Below are positions 15,906 to 24,332 of a stretch of DNA of 64,000 nt, piece after piece. This DNA is from a virus. The notes below the pieces were generated by a model. It made no database searches and was not told the DNA's origin. It was given only the letters and a program-made list of their open reading frames with translations. The DNA lies in the IMG/VR virus record IMGVR_UViG_3300037010_001227, positions 149,190 through 213,189 of that record; one strand, given 5' to 3'. Numbering within the stretch: the stretch's first letter is position 1; every line of letters begins with the position of its first letter. The position numbers were made by a program, and so were the translations under genes.

Positions 15906-16613
15906 ATTACCATTTTGAGCCATATCTACCTAATTCCCATCCTTGCTGAATATAAACATCAATATCTTCTAGTTTAACCATTTTAGCACATTGAAGTTGC
16001 TTATTATGAACATATTTTTACCATAACTTCCATTTCCAGCTCCAGTTCGTAAAATAGCTAATTTAGCTTTAGTTTCTTTTGATTTAGGTCCAAATTTTCT
16101 ATCTTTTATTCAAATAAACTGATAATTCTGTATTTCTAATTCTAATTGAGTTACCATTTTTAGTTACCCAGCAAGTTCCTTTAGATCTTAGATTATCTTC
16201 ATTTTAAGATTTACTCCCTAGTTCTTTAGTTTGTTGTGAACATTTTCTACATAAGTGAACTTGTCATAATAGAGCAACTCGTAAAGAACATGCTTTATTA
16301 TAATCTTCTGTTAGAATAATAGTATCAGGAGTTCTTCCAAGATTAAAACACGACCATGCAAAGGTAGTTTAGGATTCGTTTTGTCACATCGCCATAGTAA
16401 CCAATGGGCTATAAAATGATTTTTAGTAGATAATAATTTGTTATTCCAAGGATTAGCTTTTAATGATTTTATATTCTGGAAATAACCATTTTGGTAAAAC
16501 GTGGTGTTTCTCATATTTTATTTTGGTGATTCACAAATAAGTATAAAATTAGTATACTCATCTATAGTAGATTGATCTGGATGTTTTAATTTTGCTGTTA
16601 AGGTTTGTTTCAT
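15906..16613 (-). pseudogene. Decayed HNH homing endonuclease
   Basis: On the minus strand, ATG 16613 opens a short stretch (KQTLTAKLKHPDQSTIDEYT), then the frame shifts. The next frames give HHVLPKWLFPEYK, the HNH first His pair in a typical setting, and SLKANPWNNKLLSTKNHFIA followed by HWLLWRCDKTNPKLPL. Further fragments with a Cys pair and charged repeats run to about 15906. Many stops and shifts occur. The HxxLPKW ... NHFIAHWLLW pattern is that of phage HNH endonucleases. Confidence 0.75.
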
Positions 16614-16634
16614 ATATTTATTAATTGGAGTCTA

Positions 16635-18107
16635 ATGATGGTAAATATTCCTAAAGTTCTTAATGAAAATTATTGTGCGAGAGTAGTAGAAATTGAAAAA
16701 ATTGTAGCTCTTCCCAATCGGGATAAGATTGTTGGAGCTTTGATTTTTGGCAACCAAGTTATTGTCAGTAAAGATACCAAGGTAGGTGATGTTGGTATCT
16801 TCTTTCCAGTAGAAACTGCACTCTCTGCCGAGTTTATGGCTTTCAACAATTTACATCAAGACAATACCCTTAACAACGATCCTTCTAAGAAAGGATTTTT
16901 TGGTTCTAAGGGACGTGTAAAGTGTCAGAAGTTCGGTGGTCATAAATCTGAAGGTTTCTTTATCCCTCTTGATTCTCTTGAGTATGTGTTTCATGCTCAA
17001 ATTACAAAAGATGATCTTCCAGTTGGAACCAAGTTTGAAATACTGGATGGTAAAGAAATCTGTAAGAAGTATGTGATTAAAGACTCTCGAACTCCAAGAG
17101 AACCTGGATCTAAGCAGAAGAAATCTGTTAAACTGAGTCGTCTTGTAGATAATCAGTTCAGACTACATTTTGATACCTTAAATCTTCGGATGAATGCTCA
17201 TAAGCTAAATCCGAATGACTATATCAGTATTTCCAGTAAGTATCATGGAACTTCTTGGGTCGTAGGTAAGGTGTTAGTAAAAGACCCAATCTGGCAACAT
17301 ACTCTTGCTATGAAGATTACTGGTATTGATCTTTACAAGAACAAGAAGATAGCAAAATATCTTAAGTATTTGATTAAGCCAGCTGAAAAGTTTCAGAACT
17401 ATCTGATTGGAACTCTACTAAATGTAGACAACAATTCAAAGCCTTTTTATGATGTGATTTGGTCTTCTCGTAAGGTAGTTAAAAATGCCTTTGCCAATCC
17501 TAATCCAGTTCATTACTACGGTATGGATATCTGGGGTGAAATTGCAGAACATGTGAAAGATCATATTCCTGCCGGTATCACTCTTTACGGTGAGTGTGTT
17601 GGTTATCTCCCTAATGGATCAGCAATTCAGTCAAGTGAAGGTAAGTGTTTTGACTATGGTTGTGAACCAGGAACTTATAAACTCATCGTATATCGTATTA
17701 CTTCTACGAATGCAGAAGGTAAAGTATTTGAGTTCTCTTGGCCACAAATTCTTGAGTTCTGCAATAGGATAAGCCCCTATATTGGTTCTGGAACTTGTGT
17801 AGGTCTTGAAACTCCTAATACTTACTATTACGGTAAGGCTAAGGATTATGCACCACAGATTCCAATTGAAACTCATTGGAATGAAAACTTCCTTGCCAAA
17901 CTTGAGAAAGATTTTATGAAAGATGCCGATTGTCCTTTCTGTAAAAATGTAGTTCCTGAAGAGGGAATTATCATTTCTAAAGAAACTCTCTACGAGAGGG
18001 AATCTTTCAAACTTAAGAACTTTAGATTCCTTAATAAAGAATCTGAAGAACTTGATAAGGAAGTAGTTGATATTGAAACTTCTCAATCTGAAGAAGACCC
18101 TGTGTAG
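16635..18107 (+). CDS. RNA ligase (nucleotidyltransferase ligase family)
   Basis: A 490-residue ligase. Motif I is K202-Y-H-G-T-S, whose Lys takes AMP in the covalent enzyme intermediate. LYGECVGYL in the middle of the second half fits motif IV, and FKLKN near residue 465 fits motif V. The N-terminal 150 residues form an OB-like domain (KVGDVGIFFPVET), the layout of Rnl-type ligases with an extra N-terminal domain. A Cys pair (DCPFCKN) precedes motif V, and the C-terminus is acidic. In phages such ligases repair tRNAs or RNA nicks, and a CCA-adding enzyme and a peptidyl-tRNA hydrolase occur in this window. ATG 16635 follows GGAG. An upstream in-frame ATG at 16605 lacks a site. Confidence 0.85.
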   Translation: MMVNIPKVLNENYCARVVEIEKIVALPNRDKIVGALIFGNQVIVSKDTKVGDVGIFFPVETALSAEFMAFNNLHQDNTLNNDPSKKGFFGSKGRVKCQKFGGHKSEGFFIPLDSLEYVFHAQITKDDLPVGTKFEILDGKEICKKYVIKDSRTPREPGSKQKKSVKLSRLVDNQFRLHFDTLNLRMNAHKLNPNDYISISSKYHGTSWVVGKVLVKDPIWQHTLAMKITGIDLYKNKKIAKYLKYLIKPAEKFQNYLIGTLLNVDNNSKPFYDVIWSSRKVVKNAFANPNPVHYYGMDIWGEIAEHVKDHIPAGITLYGECVGYLPNGSAIQSSEGKCFDYGCEPGTYKLIVYRITSTNAEGKVFEFSWPQILEFCNRISPYIGSGTCVGLETPNTYYYGKAKDYAPQIPIETHWNENFLAKLEKDFMKDADCPFCKNVVPEEGIIISKETLYERESFKLKNFRFLNKESEELDKEVVDIETSQSEEDPV

Positions 18108-18120
18108 GAATAATGCAGCT

Positions 18121-18184
18121 AATATTATTAATAATACTAAGTATACTAGTATTAGTACAAGTATTTTGTATTATTAATAATATT
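18121..18184. other. Perfect 17-bp AT-only inverted repeat
   Basis: The 17 bases at 18121-18137 are the exact reverse complement of 18168-18184, around a 30-base AT-rich spacer. The arms are built from ATT/AAT units. It lies just after the RNA ligase stop. No T-run follows. It may be a terminator-like or processing hairpin, or simple-sequence drift. Confidence 0.5.
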
Positions 18185-18300
18185 TAAAATTTATTGGATA
18201 TATAAAAAGAGTAGCTCTGATTTGGTCAAAGTATACCAAACTCTGGAAATATAACAAAATGTTATTTCATTTTTGGATCTGGGATGTAGAGAAATGAAAG

Positions 18301-18444
18301 ATGAGTAATAATTGCACCGGCCGTATAAACTTCCTCAAGTTCAAATTAGATCGTGGGGAAGTTTATGCAATTTGTAAGTTTTATGATTGCAGGCCGAAAG
18401 TGATCGTGGGTCATAACTGTGAACATTTTCTTCCAGTACATTAA
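18301..18444 (+). CDS. 47-residue Cys/His-containing ORF
   Basis: ATG 18301 to TAA 18442. It contains Cys at positions 5, 29 and 34 and ends VIVGHNCEHFLPVH, a possible zinc site. There is no strong ribosome binding site, and it sits in a decaying stretch, so it may be a small true gene or the open part of a broken one. The interval 18185-18300 shows no gene. Confidence 0.35.
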   Translation: MSNNCTGRINFLKFKLDRGEVYAICKFYDCRPKVIVGHNCEHFLPVH

Positions 18445-18458
18445 CTAAAACGTATTAA

Positions 18459-18800
18459 ATGAAAGTTGAAAGGTGCATTGAAAGAGTCACTATAGGTTAC
18501 AAAAAAAATCGTGGTTCTTAGAATTGCCTAATTTTACTGCTATTATGACTCCATGGAAATCTGAATTAGTTTAGGCAGGAAAATTTGATCAAGTATATCT
18601 TGATCAAGTAAGAGATGATAGTCTTCCAGGTATGCCTCGAAGGAGTTATAGGAAACTCATTTAATGGTGAATATATGTTCAAATATAAGTGTCAGAGATG
18701 GTATGATGCTTTGAAAGAACATTGTAGTGAAAATCAAGGTATTTACAATGTCCTAAAAATAGGAGGATTAAATGAAGACAAGAACAGGCTTTGTAAGTAA
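18459..18800 (+). pseudogene. Frameshifted gene of unknown family
   Basis: Three frames join. The first, from ATG 18459, reads KVERCIERVTIGYKKNRGS. The second reads WFLELPNFTAIMTPWKSELV, a TAG, then AGKFDQVYLDQVRDDSLPGM. The third, open from 18615, reads LEGVIGNSFNGEYMFKYKCQ and on to TAA 18798. The protein-like text on both sides of each break indicates one former gene of about 110 residues. Its end overlaps the first Ser-motif gene. Confidence 0.5.
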
Positions 18801-19410
18801 TAGTTCTTCAAGTTCTTTCATTCTTGACTTTGGAAAGTTTATAACAAAAGCTGAGGATCTGTATCCTTTTATTACAATTCCAAATGAAGATCAAGAACTA
18901 TGGAGAGGTTCTGATTATGTAGAACCAACTATAGAACGAGTAGCAGAATACATGTTTGCTGAAATGAAGCTGGTTAATAAACCTAGGCTTTTAAAACTCT
19001 TGGAACAAGAGTTTGATCCAGAACAGTTTATTGAGACTGAAGAAGAAAAAGACAGGTATGCATGGGCTTGTGATGCTAGATGGAATGCTAGAGATGAACT
19101 CCTCGCCCCATTACTTGATAAATTTGGTCTTAACGGTGAATATGAAATTACTAGAGGACCAATTATAAATCTTCAGATGTTCAACCTCGCGTATGGTCCA
19201 ATTCAACTTCAACTAAATAATATTTTAAAAGAAGCTAATGAAGTTAAAGCTATGATATTAGATAAATACATTCCAATAGCATTAGCTAAAATTGGCGATT
19301 CTGAACATATTTACGAAGCAAAATTTGAAGACCATGACGTGATAGGTAGCATGCTTGAACATGATGGACTATTAGATAAGTTCACTATCATGAGATTTAG
19401 TCACCACTAG
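18772..19410 (+). CDS. GFVSNSSSSSF-motif protein 1
   Basis: A 212-residue protein whose first 19 residues carry the shared motif MKTRTGFVSNSSSSSF. The rest is acidic and mostly helical, with no similarity that I can see to the other members outside the motif. An AGGAGG site precedes ATG 18772. The motif is at the extreme N-terminus and is not a signal peptide, because it lacks a hydrophobic core. It is the first of eight such genes in 5.6 kb, which together flank a radical SAM gene. The role is unknown. The motif is widespread in phage and some bacterial proteins, without an assigned function that I know of. Confidence 0.8.
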   Translation: MKTRTGFVSNSSSSSFILDFGKFITKAEDLYPFITIPNEDQELWRGSDYVEPTIERVAEYMFAEMKLVNKPRLLKLLEQEFDPEQFIETEEEKDRYAWACDARWNARDELLAPLLDKFGLNGEYEITRGPIINLQMFNLAYGPIQLQLNNILKEANEVKAMILDKYIPIALAKIGDSEHIYEAKFEDHDVIGSMLEHDGLLDKFTIMRFSHH

Positions 19411-19737
19411 TGAAAACAAGAACTGGTTTTGTGAGCAATTCAAGCTCAAGTAGTTTTGTTATTACTACAAAAGAACCATTAAGTAAACAACACCTTTTGG
19501 AGTTATTTAAAGTTCCTGTAGAGTCTCCTTTATACTATTTTGTTGAAGAAATGGCAGAATGGTTTGAGCGATATTCTGAACAGGTTACAGTAAAACATGA
19601 GCATTGTTAACAAGAAGTTGATTTACGTTGGTTCTGCTTCAGATGATGCTTATGAAGAAATTGAATTATCTATTTGTTCAATGACTATTAATCATATTAG
19701 TGCCGATTTTTCTATTAAGAAAGATGGTAACTACTAA
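19410..19737 (+). pseudogene. GFVSNSSSSSF-motif protein 2, frameshifted
   Basis: A GTG overlapping the previous stop (TAGTG) opens 66 residues: the motif, then PLSKQHLLELFKVPVESPLY and on to a TAA at 19608. An overlapping frame from ATG 19597 continues KKLIYVGSASDDAYEEIELS and on to a TAA at 19735, which overlaps the next ATG. The two pieces read as one protein of about 108 residues with a single shift near 19600. Either this is a recent frameshift, or the C-terminal half is translated separately from its own ATG. Confidence 0.6.
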
Positions 19738-20150
19738 TGAAGATTCGAAAAGGTTTCGTAAGTAACAGTTCAAGTTCAAGTTTCTGTATTTACGGAACTA
19801 GCGTTGATTCACTAAGTGAAATTACTGGAGTATCAGTACAAGAGATTAATGAGAAACGAAAACAAAAGTTTCTAGAGGGTTACGGGAAGCAGCATCCAGA
19901 GCTAGTTCCACAATCTGATGAAGAATGGCAAGAATACTTTGATGAAGATTGTGACTATGCTGATTATGTCAGCGGAACTGGCTTAGAAATCTACAGTAAG
20001 GATGGTTACGAGTATTACATTGGTAAGTCTTGGCATCTTATTGGAGATGATGAGACTGGTAAAGAGTTTAAAGCTGCTGTTGAGGCTAAGGTTAAAACTC
20101 TTATTCCTAAAGCTAAATGTGAAACTTACTTTGAGGAGTATTACTGCTAA
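19737..20150 (+). CDS. GFVSNSSSSSF-motif protein 3
   Basis: A 137-residue acidic protein starting MKIRKGFVSNSSSSSFCIYG. Its ATG overlaps the previous TAA. The C-terminal half contains YYIGKSWHLIGDDETGKEFK, which is shared with member 4 (VSIGREWRFIGDKETGEEFK). These two are therefore full-length paralogues, not only motif sharers. It ends in CETYFEEYYC. Function unknown. Confidence 0.8.
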   Translation: MKIRKGFVSNSSSSSFCIYGTSVDSLSEITGVSVQEINEKRKQKFLEGYGKQHPELVPQSDEEWQEYFDEDCDYADYVSGTGLEIYSKDGYEYYIGKSWHLIGDDETGKEFKAAVEAKVKTLIPKAKCETYFEEYYC

Positions 20151-20611
20151 TGAAAACCCGTCTTGGTTTTGTCTCGAACTCCAGTAGCTCTTCATTTTGT
20201 ATCTATGGTATTCAGTTTGATTCTTATGACGAAGTTCTTCGTAGTTTACAGAAAAGTGATAAAGAGTTTCTACATGGTTTCTTTGTACAGTTCAACAATA
20301 AATATAAACGTGAATTAGAAGATAATGAAATTGCAGAAGTTACTACAATTGATGAATTAATCAATGCTATAAATGAGCTTGGTTACGATATGTGGGAGTT
20401 TTGCGATGATTTGTTTAAAGATGACAAAATAATACGTGTTCACACAGGTAGTGAATATAATGCTGGTATGGTTTCCATTGGAAGAGAATGGCGCTTTATT
20501 GGAGATAAAGAGACTGGAGAAGAGTTTAAGGAAAGCATTCGTAAACGATTAGAGTATTATTTTGGTAAGAAGCTCAAACTTCAAACTATTGAAGAATCTT
20601 TTCGGTGCTAA
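20150..20611 (+). CDS. GFVSNSSSSSF-motif protein 4
   Basis: A 153-residue protein starting MKTRLGFVSNSSSSSFCIYG, overlapping the previous stop (TAATG). It is paralogous to member 3 over FCIYG and over the IGDxETGxEFK block near residue 115. Its serines use a different codon set from the other copies (TCG, TCC, AGT, AGC, TCT, TCA). The middle part is longer than in member 3. Function unknown. Confidence 0.8.
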   Translation: MKTRLGFVSNSSSSSFCIYGIQFDSYDEVLRSLQKSDKEFLHGFFVQFNNKYKRELEDNEIAEVTTIDELINAINELGYDMWEFCDDLFKDDKIIRVHTGSEYNAGMVSIGREWRFIGDKETGEEFKESIRKRLEYYFGKKLKLQTIEESFRC

Positions 20612-20974
20612 ATGAAAACTCGTTCAGGTTTCGTAAGTAATAGTTCAAGTTCAAGTTTCGTAATTCTTGGTGTGAAAGTAGTTGAAGGTTCCAAAGAGTA
20701 TAACCACATTAAGGAACTTTTCTATGATGTTCCAGCAGATGAGGATAATGGAGTGAGTCCTTGGGAATGGGAACTACCTAACAATGTAAGTTATATTACC
20801 ACTGGTGATAACAATGATCAGACTTACTTCGGTGAGTATCTTGCCCAAGGTGAGTATACGGAATTTGAAGAGTTCAGCTTTAATGATCTAAAGAGAAAAT
20901 CTAAGGAATTAGCTGATCTTCTTGAAGTTCCTGAGTCTGACGTAAGACTTGTAGTAGGAACTGAGTATATCTAG
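20612..20974 (+). CDS. GFVSNSSSSSF-motif protein 5
   Basis: A 120-residue acidic protein starting MKTRSGFVSNSSSSSFVILG right after the previous stop. The rest (Trp-rich middle, then a helix FNDLKRKSKELADLLEVPES) is unlike members 3 and 4. It contains no Cys. A 47-base AT-rich spacer follows. Confidence 0.78.
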   Translation: MKTRSGFVSNSSSSSFVILGVKVVEGSKEYNHIKELFYDVPADEDNGVSPWEWELPNNVSYITTGDNNDQTYFGEYLAQGEYTEFEEFSFNDLKRKSKELADLLEVPESDVRLVVGTEYI

Positions 20975-21021
20975 AGCAATTAGCATTAGTAATTATTAGT
21001 AACTTTATTTTGAGGTTGCTA

Positions 21022-21402
21022 ATGAAAGTGAGAACAGGATTTGTAAGCAACAGTTCAAGTTCTAGCTTTTGTATACTAGGCAGATCTGGAGATCTTTACA
21101 AATTTAAGGACTATATGACTTTTACATTCCCAAATTCTTTTAACGTTAACGACTTAGAAGATGAGGGTGATATTTTAAATGAGATTGTATCGTTAGTAGA
21201 AGATATGACTGGTCTTGATTGTCTGTATGGTTTTGAAAATGAACAATGCTATATTGGTTACTCTTTTTCAAATAGTAATCTTTATGATCGATCTGTAAAT
21301 GAACTGATCAAAGAAGTTGATAACAAGTTTAAGTTACTAAACATTCCACAAGAAGTCTTTGACATTGCTACAACACTTCATTATGGCGAGCTTTACCACT
21401 AA
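21022..21402 (+). CDS. GFVSNSSSSSF-motif protein 6
   Basis: A 126-residue protein. An upstream in-frame TTG (21010) exists, but ATG 21022 places the motif MKVRTGFVSNSSSSSFCILG at the N-terminus as in all other copies, and a TGAGG site precedes it. The remainder is acidic with an alternating hydrophobic pattern. The radical SAM gene starts 28 bases after its stop. Confidence 0.8.
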   Translation: MKVRTGFVSNSSSSSFCILGRSGDLYKFKDYMTFTFPNSFNVNDLEDEGDILNEIVSLVEDMTGLDCLYGFENEQCYIGYSFSNSNLYDRSVNELIKEVDNKFKLLNIPQEVFDIATTLHYGELYH

Positions 21403-21429
21403 ACAAAACTAGGAAACCTAGGAGATAGA

Positions 21430-22512
21430 ATGCTTCATTTTACATCAAAAGAATGGCGGTCAGTTCGTTCAGAAAATTACAATTATGATTTCAATACTGT
21501 CACAGGTTTCTTTGCTCGTTGGGGAGCTACAAAAGAAGAAGATCCCATCGTAGCTCCAGCACCTGAAATCTTGGACCTGGAAGTTAGTTATGGTGGTAAA
21601 TGTTTTGGTAACTGTGCCTTTTGTTATAAAGGGAACGGTGGTGATCAGCCTGTAGTTAATATGACTTTAGATCAGTTCAAAGTTATATTTTCTAAAATGC
21701 CAAAAACTTTGACACAAATTGCTTTCGGTATTATGAATATCTCTACAAATCCTGATTTATTTTCTATGATGGAATACGCAAGAGAGAATGGTGTGGTTCC
21801 AAATTACACCTGTCATGGCCTCGACGTTACTCCTGAAATTGCCAAACGAACTTCAGAGCTTTGTGGGGCGGTCGCAGTATCAGTTTATTCCTCAGAAGCC
21901 TCTTATAACGCGATTAAGATGTTTACTGATGCGGGCATGAAGCAAGTTAATATTCACTTTATGTTAAGTGAAGAAACTTATGAAAGAGCGTTCACTATTT
22001 TACATGATCGTCTAACTGACCCAAGACTTGCTGAAATGAACGCGATTGTATTCCTTGGTTACAAACCAAAGGGTAGAAATGCTGGTGGTTTTCATCCAGT
22101 ATCTACTGAGAAATACAAGAAGTTAATTGAATATTGTAATCGTAACAATATCAGTTATGGTTTTGATTCTTGTTCAGCTCCTGTAGTTCTAAAATGCATT
22201 GAGAACTCTGAAGATTATAAGAGGATTTCACAGTTAGTAGAACCTTGTGAATCTTCTTGTTTCAGTTCTTATATTAATGCAGATGGTATTTTCTACGCCT
22301 GTTCATTTTGCGAGGGCGAAGGTATGTGGAAAGAAGGCATTGATGTTTTAAATTGCAATGATTTTGTTAAGGATGTTTGGCAACATCCTAAAACAGTAGC
22401 ATTTCGAGAAATTTTACATCAGAGTACAAAATCTTGCGGTGCGTGCAAAAGTCAATCTATTTGTAGACATTGTCCAATGTTTCCTGTAACAAATTGCCAC
22501 AATGAGCTATAG
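21430..22512 (+). CDS. Radical SAM protein with SPASM-like C-terminal Cys cluster
   Basis: A 360-residue enzyme. Near residue 57 KCFGNCAFCYKG gives the CxxxCxxC set that holds the 4Fe-4S cluster for cleavage of S-adenosylmethionine. Downstream, GGDQP and the strand-rich middle fit the partial TIM barrel. The C-terminal 90 residues hold at least ten more Cys (CESSC, ACSFC, SCGACKSQSICRHC, NC), like a SPASM or twitch domain that binds auxiliary clusters. Such enzymes often modify peptides or proteins. It lies inside an array of eight proteins with a common N-terminal Ser motif, so those are natural candidate substrates, but this is inference. A strong AGGAG site precedes ATG 21430. Confidence 0.88.
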   Translation: MLHFTSKEWRSVRSENYNYDFNTVTGFFARWGATKEEDPIVAPAPEILDLEVSYGGKCFGNCAFCYKGNGGDQPVVNMTLDQFKVIFSKMPKTLTQIAFGIMNISTNPDLFSMMEYARENGVVPNYTCHGLDVTPEIAKRTSELCGAVAVSVYSSEASYNAIKMFTDAGMKQVNIHFMLSEETYERAFTILHDRLTDPRLAEMNAIVFLGYKPKGRNAGGFHPVSTEKYKKLIEYCNRNNISYGFDSCSAPVVLKCIENSEDYKRISQLVEPCESSCFSSYINADGIFYACSFCEGEGMWKEGIDVLNCNDFVKDVWQHPKTVAFREILHQSTKSCGACKSQSICRHCPMFPVTNCHNEL

Positions 22513-22524
22513 TAGTTGAGTGTT

Positions 22525-22564
22525 CCATGAAAGAGCATATACGGTTAATTATGCTCTTTCATGG
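22525..22564. terminator. Perfect 15-bp stem-loop after the radical SAM gene
   Basis: CCATGAAAGAGCATA (22525-22539) and TATGCTCTTTCATGG (22550-22564) are exact reverse complements around a 10-base loop. It starts 13 bases after the radical SAM stop. There is no T-run, so it may be a terminator of unusual form, a processing site or an operator. Confidence 0.5.
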
Positions 22565-22572
22565 AGACTTGA

Positions 22573-23128
22573 ATGCTTTGCAAACAATGTAATACAGAGT
22601 TTATACAAAATAAACCACATCAAGTATATTGTTCAGAAACGTGCAGAAATTCTTACTGGGGTCATACATAAACAGTATGAAAAAAAATAAAAATAAAATA
22701 GCTAAAAAGAATAATAATGATGAATATAGAAAGTATCAAAAAGAATTAACAAAACAACCATATAGAAAACAAGCAAGAAATGACTATTTAAAAGTAAACG
22801 AAAATCTGACATAGTATTTAAATTAAAACACTCTATAAACGATAGATTACGTCACGAATTTTCTAATTTTAGTGTAGTTGAGTTAGAAAGTTATTTAGGA
22901 TATTCTATTTTAGATTTATCTAATTATTTATTCCAAACAGATGAAGAAAAAGAAGAATATCTTGCTGGTAATTTAGAACTTGACCATATTATACCTTATA
23001 ATTGGTATATAGTTTTAGCGTTAGGTGATGGCGAGTTTAAAAAATGTTGGTCCTTTGAAAATTTACGATTATTATCAAGTATAGACAATAAACAAAGAAG
23101 TAAAAAAATTGATTGTGTTTTTAGTTAA
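22573..23128 (+). pseudogene. Decayed HNH endonuclease
   Basis: ATG 22573 opens LCKQCNTEFIQNKPHQVYCS and on, a zinc-finger-like start, before a TAA. After shifts, another frame from about 22790 runs open to TAA 23126. It carries ELDHIIPYN and KCWSFENLRLLSSIDNKQRS, the central His and Asn positions of an HNH nuclease. At least two frameshifts separate the parts. It is inserted inside the Ser-motif gene array, splitting off its last two members. Confidence 0.72.
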
Positions 23129-23166
23129 ACAACAAAAGATAAGTCATCTTTTACCTATAGGAGCTA

Positions 23167-23501
23167 ATGAAATACGGAAATTGTTCTAAATACTTCGGAA
23201 TTAGTGTTATGTAAACCAAAAAAGAAAAATAGAATTTGATTCTTTTGAGTATAGTGTTATAGAAGCTACTGAAAATATAGCTTATCATAGAATGAAATTT
23301 ATGTTTCAACCAAGCGGTAAAACTACTATAGTCTTATCCTGTTTTGGACAAAGTATTTTAGAACATAAATTTGAAACACCAATTTCTGTTATAATATATT
23401 GGCCTTATAATGGAGTAGGTATATCATCAGAAACTTTTGCCCAAAAAGATATACCAGGAAGAAGAACAGTATATTTTACATCTTGTCATAAGGAGTTATA
23501 A
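23167..23501 (+). pseudogene. Frameshifted small protein gene
   Basis: ATG 23167, behind GGAG, opens KYGNCSKYFGISVM and a stop. The frame then shifts near 23225 to IEFDSFEYSVIEATENIAYH and on without interruption to TAA 23499. The open 3' part still has an ATG at 23292 that would give 69 residues. It ends four bases before the next Ser-motif gene. Unknown family. Confidence 0.5.
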
Positions 23502-23504
23502 ATA

Positions 23505-23879
23505 ATGAAAATTCGAAAAGGTTTCGTAAGTAATAGTTCTTCTTGTAGTTTTACTCTTTACGGAGTATATTTAGATCCAGTAGAAGAAGCAGTTTATGCT
23601 AATCTACAAGATGATATTAAAGCAAGATGTTTAATTGAAGCAGAGAAACGTGGAGGTGATCTAGATTTAGAAGTATTTATAAAAGTTATGTGGGAAGAAT
23701 TTAAAATAGAAGCTACTTGGGGTCAAGATCACTATACTCTCTATTTTGGTTTCAGTATTAACGACATGAAAGATGATGAAACTAAAATACAATTTTATGA
23801 TCGGATTGAAAAGTTTTTTCAAAAGATTTTTAAAGAAGTAAGCTGTGATTGGCATTCAGAAGCATGGTATGACTCTTGA
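23505..23879 (+). CDS. GFVSNSSSCSF-motif protein 7
   Basis: A 124-residue acidic protein starting MKIRKGFVSNSSSCSFTLYG. The fourth Ser of the tract is Cys (TGT), the only departure in the array. The C-terminal half (YTLYFGFSINDMKDDETKIQ) recalls the IGDDETGKEF block of members 3 and 4. Clear AAGGAG ribosome binding site. Function unknown. Confidence 0.78.
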   Translation: MKIRKGFVSNSSSCSFTLYGVYLDPVEEAVYANLQDDIKARCLIEAEKRGGDLDLEVFIKVMWEEFKIEATWGQDHYTLYFGFSINDMKDDETKIQFYDRIEKFFQKIFKEVSCDWHSEAWYDS

Positions 23880-23892
23880 GTAATTAAGTAGT

Positions 23893-24071
23893 ATGACAAC
23901 TAAAATATGTAGTAGTAAATGTAAAGATTTAAAGATTTAACAGATTTTTATTCAAACTCTTATAGATAGTAAAGATTATCATACTAATGTTCATAATAAT
24001 GGAGCATATAAACAATAAATAATGAATTTACTATAGTTTTAAATAATTATATAACTACTTTGGATAATTGA
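23893..24071 (+). pseudogene. Decayed small ORF
   Basis: ATG 23893 gives TTKICSSKCKDLKI, a TAA, then QIFIQTLIDSKDYHTNVHNN, and after a shift NNEFTIVLNNYITTLDN to a TGA that overlaps the next ATG. An 8-base tandem duplication (AAAGATTT twice, near 23930) sits at the first break. Unknown family. Confidence 0.45.
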
Positions 24072-24331
24072 TGAAAACAAGAGCAGGTTTTGTAAGTAAC
24101 AGTTCTAGTTCCAGCTTTGTGTTGGATAAAGATCATCTTTCACCAGAACAAATTGATCAGATTAAGAGACATACCAAACTTGCACAAGATTTTGGTATAG
24201 AACATTGGATGATAGAAGAACGAGAGCATATAATCCTGCTAGAAACTTGGATGGATAACTTTAACATGTCTGAGTTCCTGGAACATATTAAGGTTCCAAC
24301 AGAAGCCATATTACGTCACAACAGAGACTAG
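24071..24331 (+). CDS. GFVSNSSSSSF-motif protein 8
   Basis: An 86-residue protein starting MKTRAGFVSNSSSSSFVLDK. ATG 24071 is preferred over a TTG three bases upstream because it restores the common N-terminus. The rest is His/Glu rich and helical (LSPEQIDQIKRHTKLAQDFG). It is the shortest intact member. The next gene starts one base after its stop. Confidence 0.78.
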   Translation: MKTRAGFVSNSSSSSFVLDKDHLSPEQIDQIKRHTKLAQDFGIEHWMIEEREHIILLETWMDNFNMSEFLEHIKVPTEAILRHNRD

Positions 24332-24332
24332 C

